A stretch of 64,000 nt of DNA from Streptomyces sp. NBC_01198 (GTDB lineage: Bacteria > Actinomycetota > Actinomycetes > Streptomycetales > Streptomycetaceae), in contig NZ_CP108568.1 of assembly GCF_036010485.1 (NCBI RefSeq), positions 5,728,501-5,792,500 of the forward strand, written 5' to 3'. The position numbers and the translations under genes are program-made. A model generated the notes under the pieces. It was given only the letters and a program-made list of their open reading frames with translations, searched no databases and had not been told where the DNA came from. Positions 34,072-42,363 of the stretch are shown piece by piece (within the stretch, counting starts at the first letter, position 1; each line of letters starts with the position of its first letter).

Positions 34072-35586
34072 TCAGACGGTGGCCAGCTCGGCCGGGCTCT
34101 TCGCGGAGTCCGGCTCGGAGTGGGCCGCCCGGGGGAGGAAGAAGCCGAGGAGGAAGGCCAGGGCGATCAGCCCACCCGTGCACAGCGAGGTCGTGGACGC
34201 CGCGTCCACCGCCGAGGACGTGTAGCCGGGCGCCCCCGGCGCCCCGGAGCTGAGCACGTTGAAGAAGATCGTGCCGAGCACCGCGATCCCGAGCGTCATC
34301 CCGAGCTGCTGCACCGCCTGCAGCGTCCCCGAGGCGGAGCCGATCTCGTGGGGCTCGACGCCGCCGAGGATGATGTCGAAGAGCGGCACGAAGATCATGC
34401 CCATCCCGGCGCCGCCGACCACCAGCGGAGCGGCCAGTTGCCAGGCGGTCAGGTCCGAGCCGGCCGTCTGGAAGACGGCGTAGAGGCCGAGGACGCCGGC
34501 GCCCATCAGGACCAGGCCGATGTGCAGGACGCGCCGGCCGAGGCGGCCCATGAAGATCCCGCCGGCGGCGGAGCCGAAGAACGCGCCGACCGCCCAGGGC
34601 GCCGTGGCCAGCGCCGAGTGCAGGGCGGTGTAGCCGAGGCCGACCTGGAGGAAGACGCCGAGCGTGAGGATCATGCCGCCCATGGAGGCGGTGAAGGCGA
34701 TGGCGAAGGCGACCCCGGAGACGTAGGACCGCTTGCGGAAGACGCTCGGCTCGACCAGCGGGCTGAGCCCGGCACGGCTGCGCCGGACCTGGTGCAGGGC
34801 GAAGAGGCCGAGCACCGGCAGCGACACGCCGAGCATCGCCAGCGTCCAGGCGGGCCAGCCCAGTTCGCGGCCCTGGACGAGCGGGAAGACCAGCAGGAAG
34901 GCGCCGCCGCCGGCCAGCAGCACGCCGACCGCGTCGAGCCGTACGTCGCGGGCGGCGGGCCTGACGGGCGGCAGGAACCTCCAGCCGACTGTCAGCGCGG
35001 CCAGCCCGATCGGCAGGTTGATGCCGAAGATCATCCGCCAGCCGGAGCCGAAGAGGTCGGCGTGGATGAGCAGTCCGGCCACCACCGGGCCGAGCACCGC
35101 GGACAGGCCCATCATCGGCCCGAAGATGCCCCAGGCCTTCTTCACCTCCTGCGGCGAGAAGATCTCCCGGGGGATGGCGAAGCACTGGGGGATCATCACC
35201 GCGCCGAAGGCGCCCTGCACGAGCCGCGCGGTGATGAGCATGGACGGGCTCTGGGACGCCGCGCAGACCATCGAGCCGACCACGAAGCCGGCCATCCCGG
35301 TGAGCAGCACCCGCTTGCGGCCGAACATGTCGCCGAGGCGACCGCCGATGAGCAGGGCGACCGCCATCGCCAGGGTGTAGCTCGCGGCGATCCACTGCAG
35401 GTCGGCGTAGGAGCCGCCGAGCGACGTACGGATCGAGGGCGCGGCGACGTTCGCGATGGTCGAGTCCAGCAGGTCCATGACGCTGGCGGCGAGCACCGCG
35501 GTGTAGCCGATCCACCGGCCGGGCAGCCCGGCGGCCGAGCCCGGGGTGTCGGAGCGTGCGGGAGCGTGGTCGTTCGTGGTGTCCAT
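34072..35586 (-). CDS. MFS drug-resistance-type exporter (DHA2 family)
   Basis: 504 residues (508 from an upstream GTG at 35595) with about 14 predicted helices, the EmrB/QacA layout. The motif A-like GRLGDMFGRKRVLLTGMAGF after the second helix and motif DSTIANVAAPSIRTSL in helix 1 place it in the proton-coupled DHA2 group that exports drugs, dyes or self-made antibiotics. The substrate is unknown. There is no strong ribosome-binding site before either start; leaderless translation is possible. It stands alone, converging with the GH3 gene. Confidence 0.9.
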   Translation of the reverse strand: MDTTNDHAPARSDTPGSAAGLPGRWIGYTAVLAASVMDLLDSTIANVAAPSIRTSLGGSYADLQWIAASYTLAMAVALLIGGRLGDMFGRKRVLLTGMAGFVVGSMVCAASQSPSMLITARLVQGAFGAVMIPQCFAIPREIFSPQEVKKAWGIFGPMMGLSAVLGPVVAGLLIHADLFGSGWRMIFGINLPIGLAALTVGWRFLPPVRPAARDVRLDAVGVLLAGGGAFLLVFPLVQGRELGWPAWTLAMLGVSLPVLGLFALHQVRRSRAGLSPLVEPSVFRKRSYVSGVAFAIAFTASMGGMILTLGVFLQVGLGYTALHSALATAPWAVGAFFGSAAGGIFMGRLGRRVLHIGLVLMGAGVLGLYAVFQTAGSDLTAWQLAAPLVVGGAGMGMIFVPLFDIILGGVEPHEIGSASGTLQAVQQLGMTLGIAVLGTIFFNVLSSGAPGAPGYTSSAVDAASTTSLCTGGLIALAFLLGFFLPRAAHSEPDSAKSPAELATV

Positions 35587-35644
35587 GAGGAACACGCTAG
35601 AAGTGCACGCGGTCAGCTTCTGTCCGCATGGCAGCGGGGTCGCG

Positions 35645-36553
35645 CTACTGCGGCCGGAAGGCGACCGCGGCCAGCAGCGCCGCCAGTTGCTCCTCGCCCT
35701 TCTCGTTCGGGTGGAACCAGTCCCACGTGCTCAGCTCGTCCGTGCCGAAGCGGTAGGCGAAGACCGCCCCGCCGTCGTCGCGGCAGCGCGCGTACCGCCC
35801 GCAGACCTGTGCGAGGACCTTGTTGTAGGCGACCACCCGGTCGCGGACGGCGGTGCGCCTGGCCGTGGCGGCGGCGCCCAGCGAGTCGGGGTCGCCGAGC
35901 ATCGACGGGCACAGGCCGAGCTTCCACACCTGCTTGCCCAGCACGTTGGACCGGCCCACCGACCACAGCCGCTGCAGGTCGGGGATGCTGGCGACCAGGA
36001 TCTGGGTGGTCGGCAGCGTCTTGTGCAGATAGGCCATGGCCGCGCCGAAGTCGGTGCGGAAGTCCGCGACCGGCGTCATCGTGCCGGGCGACGACGTACA
36101 GGCGTCGTTGGCGCCGATCAGCACCGTCACCATCGCCGGGTGGTACGCGGCCGCCTCCCGCGCCTGGGCCGCCAGGTCGGCGACCCGGGCGCCGGTGTCG
36201 GCGAGGTTCCAGCTGCGGGTGGCGGGCCCGGCCCCGGTCAGCCGGCTGGAGATGCTGTCGACGCCGAGCCGTGAGCCGGTCGCCCAGGACACCTCGGGGC
36301 AGTCGGACAGCGGCTTGCAGGCGTCGAAGCCGCGGGTGATCGAGTCGCCGAGGGCGGCCACCGACGCCGGATGGACGTTCCACGGGCGAACAGGCGCCGC
36401 CGGCGCGGGCCGCGGCGCGGAATGCGAGGTGTGTGCGGTGGGCGACCCGGCCGTGGACGCCCGCCCGCCGTCCGGCGACCCGCCGGAGGAGCATCCGCCC
36501 AGCAGGAGGGCACCACAGGCCAGTGCCAGGCCGCGTCGTAGCAGTGGTCGCAT
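35645..36553 (-). CDS. SGNH/GDSL hydrolase lipoprotein
   Basis: 302 residues. A signal peptide (MRPLLRRGLALACGALLLGG) leads into a lipobox with Cys21, so the enzyme is exported and lipid-anchored. The SGNH blocks are visible: ALGDSITRGF with the nucleophile Ser, a Gly block around NLADTGARV, IGANDA (Asn) and WFHPNEKG with catalytic His preceded by Asp. Such enzymes are esterases/lipases of outer-surface lipids or polysaccharides. The ATG at 36553 is preferred because GGAGGG sits 9 bases before it; ATG 36562 is in frame but touches the Shine-Dalgarno. Confidence 0.88.
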   Translation of the reverse strand: MRPLLRRGLALACGALLLGGCSSGGSPDGGRASTAGSPTAHTSHSAPRPAPAAPVRPWNVHPASVAALGDSITRGFDACKPLSDCPEVSWATGSRLGVDSISSRLTGAGPATRSWNLADTGARVADLAAQAREAAAYHPAMVTVLIGANDACTSSPGTMTPVADFRTDFGAAMAYLHKTLPTTQILVASIPDLQRLWSVGRSNVLGKQVWKLGLCPSMLGDPDSLGAAATARRTAVRDRVVAYNKVLAQVCGRYARCRDDGGAVFAYRFGTDELSTWDWFHPNEKGEEQLAALLAAVAFRPQ

Positions 36554-36684
36554 ACGGGACATCCCTCCGAGGAGTGGGTGACATCGGGTGACAGCCCGAC
36601 GGTACGCCACGCTCTGGGAGACGCCGCAGGGTAGCTTTTTCCCTGACACTCGGATCGATGTGACGGGAGGTCGGCCGCGACCGG

Positions 36685-36718
36685 GCGGCAAACCGTCAGT
36701 AGTTGTCCTGTTTGCCGC
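36685..36718. promoter_or_regulatory. Inverted repeat in the DUF3145 promoter region
   Basis: GCGGCAAAC (36685-36693) and GTTTGCCGC (36710-36718) are perfect 9-base arms 16 bases apart. The spacer and right arm contain a possible -35 (TTGTCC, 36703-36708), with CAGAAT at 36727-36732 as a possible -10 and an 18-bp spacing. It is likely a regulator site, factor unknown. Confidence 0.4.
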
Positions 36719-36816
36719 GAATAGTGCAGAATGTCTCTCATGTTGCCCCCGGAGCAGCCGGTTCGGGTGTTGAGGCCGCTGGGGAAGGCGAACCTCGTCC
36801 CACACTGGAGGTACCG

Positions 36817-37311
36817 GTGACGACACGTGGTGTTCTGTACGTGCACGCCGCACCGCGCGCGCTCTGCCCGCATGTCGAATGGGCCGTCGCGGGCGTCCTC
36901 GGCGTGCGCGTGAGCCTGGACTGGATCAGGCAGCCGGCCGCGCCCGGCACGTGGCGTGCCGAGTTCTCGTGGCAGGGCGAGCCCGGCACGGCCTCCAAGC
37001 TGGCGTCCGCGCTGCGCGGCTGGCACCTGCTGCGCTTCGAGGTCACCGCGGAGCCGTCCGCAGGCGCCGAGGGCGAGCGCTACAGCGCCACGCCGGAGCT
37101 GGGCATCTTCCACGCGGTCATCGGCATGCACGGCGACATCCTGATCCCCGAGGACCGGCTGCGCGCCGCCATGCAGCGGGCCCGCAGCGGCGAGGCCGAC
37201 CTGGAGGTCGAGCTGTCCCGGCTGCTGGGCAAGCCGTGGGACGACGAGCTGGAGCCGTTCCGCTACGCCGGTGAGGGCGCGCCGGTCCGCTGGCTGCACC
37301 AGGTCGTCTGA
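36817..37311 (+). CDS. DUF3145 protein
   Basis: 164 residues, a soluble actinobacterial protein of unknown function. Recognisable blocks are TRGVLYVHAAPRALCPHVEW at the start, GVRVSLDWIRQP, and ATPELGIFHAVIGMHGDILI, all typical of DUF3145. No membrane segment, signal peptide or catalytic motif is evident. The GTG at 36817 is chosen because GGAGG lies just before it; the frame upstream to 36703 looks non-coding. In Streptomyces it commonly lies close to the fatty-acid synthase genes, as here (about 1.3 kb away). Confidence 0.85.
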   Translation: MTTRGVLYVHAAPRALCPHVEWAVAGVLGVRVSLDWIRQPAAPGTWRAEFSWQGEPGTASKLASALRGWHLLRFEVTAEPSAGAEGERYSATPELGIFHAVIGMHGDILIPEDRLRAAMQRARSGEADLEVELSRLLGKPWDDELEPFRYAGEGAPVRWLHQVV

Positions 37312-37374
37312 CACCCGCTCAGCCCGCGGTCCCCGGTGCCCGCGTGACCGGGCCCGGCCGCGTAGCCTGCCGTC

Positions 37375-38250
37375 ATGTCCGACACTCTCACCGTCGCGGT
37401 CCTCGGCACCGGCCTCATGGGCGCCGGGATCGCACGCAACCTGTCCGCCGCGGGCCATGACGTCCGCGCCTGGAACCGCACCCCGTCCCGCGCGGAGCCG
37501 CTGGCCGCCCACGGCGTACGGGTCGTCACCGACCCCGCCGAGGCCGTACGCGACGCCGACGCCGTCGTCACCATGCTGCTCGACGGGCCCGCCACCGCGG
37601 AGGTGATCGGCGACGCCGCCGAGGGCCTGCGCCCCGGCGCGGTCTGGCTGCAGACCGGCACGGTCGGGCCCGAGGCGCAGGCGGGCCTCGCCGCCCTCGC
37701 CGCCGAGCGCGGCCTGCGCTTCGTCGACTCGCCCGTCCTCGGTACGCGCTCGGTCGCCGACGCGGGGGAGCTGACGGTGCTGGCCGCCGGCCCGGACGCC
37801 GTCCGCCCGGTCGCCGACAAGGTCTTCGACGCGATCGGCCGCAGCACCATGTGGCTGCCGGGGGACGCTGCGGACGGGCCTGCCAGCCGGCTCAAGCTGG
37901 TGCTGAACAACTGGGTGCTCGCCCTGACCGCCGCCACCGGCGAGACCCTGGCCCTGGCCAAGGCCCTGGACGTCGACCCCGACCGCTTCTTCCAGGCCAT
38001 CGAGGGCGGCTCCATGGACACGCCCTACCTGCGGATGAAGGCCGCCGCGATCCTCAGCGGCGACTTCACGCCCAACTTCACGGTCACCGGCGCCGCCAAG
38101 GACCTCGACCTGATCGTCGCGGCCGGCGAGTCGGCCGGCGTCCGCATGGACCTCGCAGCGGCCGCAGCCGCCCGCTTCCGCCGCGCGGAGGCCCAGGGCC
38201 ACGGCGCGGGCGACATGGCGGCCGGTTACTTCGCCAGCTGGCCCGAATAA
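37375..38250 (+). CDS. NAD(P)-dependent beta-hydroxyacid dehydrogenase (3-hydroxyisobutyrate dehydrogenase family)
   Basis: 291 residues. The N-terminal Rossmann fold has VLGTGLMGAGIA (GxGxxG) and the WNRTPSRAEPL strand with Asn/Arg that favours NADP. The catalytic Lys lies in RLKLVLNNW, followed by the helical C-terminal domain. Family members oxidise 3-hydroxyisobutyrate, tartronate semialdehyde or similar, or act as imine reductases; the substrate is unknown. The ATG at 37375 has only a weak ribosome-binding site. It stands alone; a repeat-rich gap follows. Confidence 0.9.
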   Translation: MSDTLTVAVLGTGLMGAGIARNLSAAGHDVRAWNRTPSRAEPLAAHGVRVVTDPAEAVRDADAVVTMLLDGPATAEVIGDAAEGLRPGAVWLQTGTVGPEAQAGLAALAAERGLRFVDSPVLGTRSVADAGELTVLAAGPDAVRPVADKVFDAIGRSTMWLPGDAADGPASRLKLVLNNWVLALTAATGETLALAKALDVDPDRFFQAIEGGSMDTPYLRMKAAAILSGDFTPNFTVTGAAKDLDLIVAAGESAGVRMDLAAAAAARFRRAEAQGHGAGDMAAGYFASWPE

Positions 38251-38257
38251 ACGGGTG

Positions 38258-38605
38258 CCCCTGGCGCTGGCCGGTCGACTGCGGCGCCGTCGTGCTTGCG
38301 CGCGCAGTTCCCCGCGCCCCTGGGGTGACTGCCTGCCCCTTGCGGTGGTCTGTCGCACTTGCGGTGCGTGGGGGCTGGGCGCGCAGTTCCCCGCGCCCCT
38401 GGGTGGATACCCCCTGGCGCTGGCCGGTCGACTGCGGCGCCGTCGTGCTTGCGCGCGCAGTTCCCCGCGCCCCTGACAAACGCTCGCCCTCTGCGTAGAG
38501 GGCAAGCCATCAGGGGCGCGGGGAAGTGCGCGACCGGCCACGACGGCGGGGAGGACGCGTTGCCACCGCAAGTGGCAATCACCCCAGGGCGCCGTCGCCG
38601 CAGAG
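38258..38605. repeat. Intergenic repeat family, cluster B, with a perfect 65-bp direct repeat
   Basis: A 65-base unit is present twice without mismatch, 38258-38322 and 38411-38475. Its core CGCGCAGTTCCCCGCGCCCC also occurs a third time at 38380-38400, and again inverted (GGGGCGCGGGGAAGTGCGCG, about 38513-38532). Period is 74-79 bp. The array fills the gap between the convergent dehydrogenase and fabF genes. Confidence 0.9.
38463..38523. terminator. Large nested hairpin between dehydrogenase and fabF
   Basis: CCCCGCGCCCCTGA (38463-38476) pairs perfectly with TCAGGGGCGCGGGG (38510-38523). Inside it a second perfect stem, GCCCTCT/AGAGGGC (38486-38492, 38497-38503), closes a GCGT loop. It is symmetric, so it can serve both convergent transcripts. 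Confidence 0.7.
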
Positions 38606-38606
38606 G

Positions 38607-39875
38607 TCAGCTCTCGAAGCTGCGCAGTGCCAGAACGACGTTGTGGCCGCCGAAGCCGAAGGAGTCGTTCAGGGCTGCGATCGTGCCCTCGGGCAGCGGG
38701 CGGGGCTTGTCGCGGACGATGTCCGCGTCGGCCTCCGGGTCCTGCTCCGCCAGGTTGATCGTCGGCGGGGCCACGCGGTGGTAGAGGGCCAGCACGGAGG
38801 CGACCGTCTCGATACCGCCGGCGCCGCCCAGCAGGTGGCCGGTCATGGACTTGGTGGCGGAGATCGCCATGTGGTCCACGTCGTCGCCGAAGATCCGCCG
38901 CAGCGCCTTGATCTCCGCCACATCACCCTGCGGGGTTGACGTGGCGTGCGCGTTGACGTGCACGATCTCGGCCGGCTTGAGGTCGGAGCCGTCCAGCAGG
39001 TGCTGGAGCGCCGCCGCGATACCGCGGCCGGTCGGCTCCGGCTGGGTGATGTGGTGCGCGTCGGCCGAGATCCCCTGGCCGACCACCTCCGCGTACACCC
39101 GGGCGCCGCGCGCCCTGGCGTGCTCGATCGACTCGAGCACCACCACGCCCGCGCCCTCGCCGAGGACGAAGCCGTCCCGCCCGGCGTCGTACGGCCGCGA
39201 GGCGCCCTGCGGGTCGTCGTTGTTCTTGGACATCGCCATCATGTTGCCGAAGGCGACGATCGGCAGCGGGTGGATCGCCGCCTCGGTGCCGCCGGCCACC
39301 ACGACGTCGGCGCGGCCGGTGCGGATCATCTCGACCGCGTAGCCGATCGCCTCGGCGCCCGAGGCGCACGCGCTGACCGGGGTGTGCACACCGGCGCGCG
39401 CGTTGATGTCGATACCGACGTTCGCGGAGGGGCTGTTGGGCATCAGCATCGGCACGGTGTGCGGCGAGACCTTGCGCACGCCCTGCTCCTTGAGCACGTC
39501 GTACTGCCCCAGCAGCGTGGTGACGCCGCCGATGCCGGAGGCGACGACCGCGCCGAGCCGGTCGGGGTCGACCGCCGGGTCCTCGCCGGCCTTCGCCGTG
39601 TAACCGGCGTCCGCCCACGCCTCACGGGCCGCGATGAGCGCGAACTGCGCGCTGCGGTCCAGCTTGCGGGCCAGCGGCCTGGGCAGGACCTCCAGGGGCT
39701 CCACGGCGATCTGCGCGGCGATCCTTACCGGCAGCTCGGCCGCCCAGTCCTGTTCGAGCGGGCGCACACCTGACCGGCCGGCCAGCAGCGCCTCCCAGGT
39801 CGACGCGCTGTCGCCACCCAGCGGTGTGGTTGCTCCGATACCGGTGACGACCACGGTGCGATTGGTCGGGCTCAC
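38607..39875 (-). CDS. fabF: Beta-ketoacyl-ACP synthase II FabF
   Basis: 422 residues. It condenses malonyl-ACP with acyl-ACP in fatty-acid elongation. The Cys-His-His triad is visible: the active-site Cys in VSACASGAEA, the first His in NAHATSTPQGD and the second in KSMTGHLLGGAGG. The GTG at 39875 (MSPTNRTVVVTG) with GGAGAG upstream is chosen; the frame further up is not conserved. It is the last gene of the fabD-fabH-acpP-fabF operon, about 100 bp after acpP. Confidence 0.95.
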   Translation of the reverse strand: MSPTNRTVVVTGIGATTPLGGDSASTWEALLAGRSGVRPLEQDWAAELPVRIAAQIAVEPLEVLPRPLARKLDRSAQFALIAAREAWADAGYTAKAGEDPAVDPDRLGAVVASGIGGVTTLLGQYDVLKEQGVRKVSPHTVPMLMPNSPSANVGIDINARAGVHTPVSACASGAEAIGYAVEMIRTGRADVVVAGGTEAAIHPLPIVAFGNMMAMSKNNDDPQGASRPYDAGRDGFVLGEGAGVVVLESIEHARARGARVYAEVVGQGISADAHHITQPEPTGRGIAAALQHLLDGSDLKPAEIVHVNAHATSTPQGDVAEIKALRRIFGDDVDHMAISATKSMTGHLLGGAGGIETVASVLALYHRVAPPTINLAEQDPEADADIVRDKPRPLPEGTIAALNDSFGFGGHNVVLALRSFES

Positions 39876-39977
39876 AGGAATTGTCTCTCCACGTCTAGAA
39901 GGGCGGGCGACAGACACGTCGTCCCGGTGGCCGATCCCGCGGGCTACGCGCCGAGGGATCGTTTCGGCCCAGCGGCG

Positions 39978-40226
39978 TCAGGCCTGCTGCGCCTTGAGGA
40001 TGTAGTCGGCGGCGTCGCCGACGGTCTTGAGGTTCTTGACGTCGTCGTCCGGGATCTTCACGCCGAACTGCTCCTCGGCCGCCACCACGACCTCGACCAT
40101 CGACAGCGAGTCGACGTCCAGGTCGTCGGTGAAGGACTTCTCAAGCTTGACGTCCTCGGTGGGGATGCCGGCGATCTCGTTGACGATCTCGGCGAGACCG
40201 GCGACGATCTCTTCCTGGGTGGCCAT
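39978..40226 (-). CDS. acpP: Acyl carrier protein AcpP
   Basis: 82 residues, acidic, four-helix ACP. The phosphopantetheine attachment Ser is S40 in the DVDSLSMVE motif. This is the carrier for the housekeeping fatty-acid synthase, between fabH and fabF as in other streptomycetes. The ATG at 40226 has a GGAGCG-type site. Confidence 0.97.
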   Translation of the reverse strand: MATQEEIVAGLAEIVNEIAGIPTEDVKLEKSFTDDLDVDSLSMVEVVVAAEEQFGVKIPDDDVKNLKTVGDAADYILKAQQA

Positions 40227-40298
40227 TGTTTACGGCGCTCCTTGATGTGTACCGATGGCGCGGCGGGCGGGACTGCGGCGCCGCGAGGGTGTGTGTGA

Positions 40299-41309
40299 CT
40301 AGGGGAGAGTAACCACAGTCGCCGCGTAGACCAGACCCGCCCCGAAGCCGATGACCAGCGCGGTGTCCCCGCTCTTGGCCTGGCCGGTGGCGAGCAGCCG
40401 CTCCATGGCGAGCGGAATGGAGGCGGCGGAGGTGTTACCCGTGGTCTCGACGTCGCGGGCCACGGCGACGTGCTCGGGGAGCTTCAACGCCTTGATCATC
40501 GAGTCGATGATCCGCATGTTCGCCTGGTGCGGGATGAAGGCGTCGAGCTGGTCCGCGGTGATCCCGGCGGCGTCCAGCGCCTCCTGGGCCACCTTCGCCA
40601 TCTCGAAGACCGCCCAGCGGAAGACCGCCTGGCCCTCCTGCGTGATCGACGGAAAACGCACCTGCTCGCCGGGCGTGTCCCGGTAGACCTCCCAGGAGAC
40701 GGTCTGCTTGATCGTCTCCGACTTGTCGCCCTCGGAGCCCCACACCGTCGGGCCTATGGCGGGCACGTTGGACGGGCCGACGATGACCGCGCCCGCGCCG
40801 TCGCCGAACAGGAAGGCCGTCGCGCGGTCCTCCAGGTCCGTCAGGTCGCTCAGCCGCTCGACGCCGATCACCAGCACGTAGCCGGCGGTGCCGTCGGTGA
40901 CCATGCCCTTGGCGAGGGTCAGCCCGTAGGTGAAGCCCGCGCAGCCCGCCGAGATGTCGAACGCGGCCGGCTTGCCCGCACCGATCCGGTGCGCGATGTC
41001 GGTGGCGACCGCGGGGGTCTGCTTGAAGTGCGAGACGGTCGCGACGACGACGGCGTCGATGTCCGAGGCGCTGATCCCGGCGTCGGCGATGGCCTTGCCG
41101 CCGGCCGCCAGCGACATCTCCGCCACCGTCTCGTCCGGGCCCGCCCAGTGCCGGCTGGCGATGCCCGACCGCGACCTGATCCACTCGTCGCTGGAGTCGA
41201 TGTGCTCCAGGATCACCTGGTTGGGCACCACCCGGGTGGGGCGGTAGCCGCCGACGCCGAGGATCCGTGCGTAGGGCGCGCCCTTGCTCGGGCTGATCTT
41301 CGCTGTCAT
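40299..41309 (-). CDS. fabH: Beta-ketoacyl-ACP synthase III FabH
   Basis: 336 residues. It starts fatty-acid synthesis by condensing an acyl-CoA (in streptomycetes often branched) with malonyl-ACP. The triad is in place: C123 (ISAGCAGFTYG), His in IPHQANMRI and Asn in ETTGNTSAAS. ATG 41309 overlaps the fabD stop by four bases (ATGA), indicating coupled translation. acpP follows 72 bp downstream. Confidence 0.95.
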   Translation of the reverse strand: MTAKISPSKGAPYARILGVGGYRPTRVVPNQVILEHIDSSDEWIRSRSGIASRHWAGPDETVAEMSLAAGGKAIADAGISASDIDAVVVATVSHFKQTPAVATDIAHRIGAGKPAAFDISAGCAGFTYGLTLAKGMVTDGTAGYVLVIGVERLSDLTDLEDRATAFLFGDGAGAVIVGPSNVPAIGPTVWGSEGDKSETIKQTVSWEVYRDTPGEQVRFPSITQEGQAVFRWAVFEMAKVAQEALDAAGITADQLDAFIPHQANMRIIDSMIKALKLPEHVAVARDVETTGNTSAASIPLAMERLLATGQAKSGDTALVIGFGAGLVYAATVVTLP

Positions 41310-42274
41310 CGCTGCAACGGCTCCTGTTCGGGTGAGGCTTCGGGTACGGCGTCCGGGGCAGCGGCTTCGGCCGCCGCCTCGGCCACCAGCGCGCGGGCCG
41401 CGTCGAGGTCGTCGGGCGTCTTCAGCGCCAGCGTCCGCACCCCGGGCAGCGCCCGCTTGGCCAGACCCACCAGCGTGCCGCCGGGCGACACCTCGATGAT
41501 CGCGGTGACCCCGCGCTCCTTGAACGTCTCCATGCACAGATCCCAGCGCACCGGATTGGACACCTGGGCGACCAGACGGCGTACGACGTCGGCGCCGTTG
41601 CCGACCGCCTGCCCGTCCGCATTCGAAACATACGGCAGCGCCGGGTCGGAGACGGTGAGGGAGGGCGCCAGCGCCTCGAGCGTCGCGACCGCGGGGGCCA
41701 TGTGGGCGGTGTGGAAGGCGCCGGCGACCTTGAGCGGGATGACCCGGGCCTTCTCCGGCTTGTCCGCGGCGAGCGCGGCCAGTTGCTCCAGGGTGCCCGC
41801 GGCGACGATCTGGCCCGCCCCGTTCACGTTCGCCGGGGTCAGCCCCAGGCCGGTCAGGTGGGCCACCACCGCGTCCGGGTCGCCGCCGAGCACCGCGGAC
41901 ATGCCGGTCGCGGTCACCGCGGCCGCGTCGGCCATCGCGCGGCCGCGGGCCGCCACGAAGGTCATCGCGTCCTGCGCGGACAGCACCCCGGCCAGCACGG
42001 CCGCGGTGATCTCGCCGACGCTGTGCCCGGCGACCAGGTCGGGGGTCAGCCCCAGCTCACCCGCGGACAGCAGGCCCGCGGCGACCAGCAGCGGCTGCGC
42101 GACCTTGGTGTCGCGGATCTCGTCCGCGTCCGCCTTGGTGCCGAAGCGGGCGAGATCCAGCTCCGCCGCGGCGGACCAGCCTGCGAGGCGGTCGGCGGCG
42201 CCGGGGAGTTCGAGCCAGGGGGCGAGGAAGCCGGGCGTCTGTGCGCCCTGGCCGGGAGCGACGAGTACGAGCAC
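41306..42274 (-). CDS. fabD: Malonyl-CoA:ACP transacylase FabD
   Basis: 322 residues. It loads malonyl groups from CoA onto ACP. The GQGAQ loop is at residues 8-12, catalytic S85 is in VAGHSVGEIT and the His is in VAGAFHTAHM. First gene of the operon; the GTG at 42274 (MLVLVAPGQG) is preferred over the GTG at 42280 because the purine-rich GAGAGAG site is better spaced. The fasR gene lies 89 bp upstream in the same direction. Confidence 0.95.
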   Translation of the reverse strand: MLVLVAPGQGAQTPGFLAPWLELPGAADRLAGWSAAAELDLARFGTKADADEIRDTKVAQPLLVAAGLLSAGELGLTPDLVAGHSVGEITAAVLAGVLSAQDAMTFVAARGRAMADAAAVTATGMSAVLGGDPDAVVAHLTGLGLTPANVNGAGQIVAAGTLEQLAALAADKPEKARVIPLKVAGAFHTAHMAPAVATLEALAPSLTVSDPALPYVSNADGQAVGNGADVVRRLVAQVSNPVRWDLCMETFKERGVTAIIEVSPGGTLVGLAKRALPGVRTLALKTPDDLDAARALVAEAAAEAAAPDAVPEASPEQEPLQR

Positions 42275-42363
42275 CCTCACACTCTCTCTCGCGGGCGGGG
42301 ATGACCGCCCGTGGGGACAGGGACCAAGAACTGTCGGGCGATTTGTGGGTGTCCCACAAAGGC

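Noticed and set aside
38258-38475. 65-bp direct repeat as a CRISPR or attachment site
   Set aside because: Repeats are too long and share their core with four intergenic loci; no integrase or phage genes nearby.
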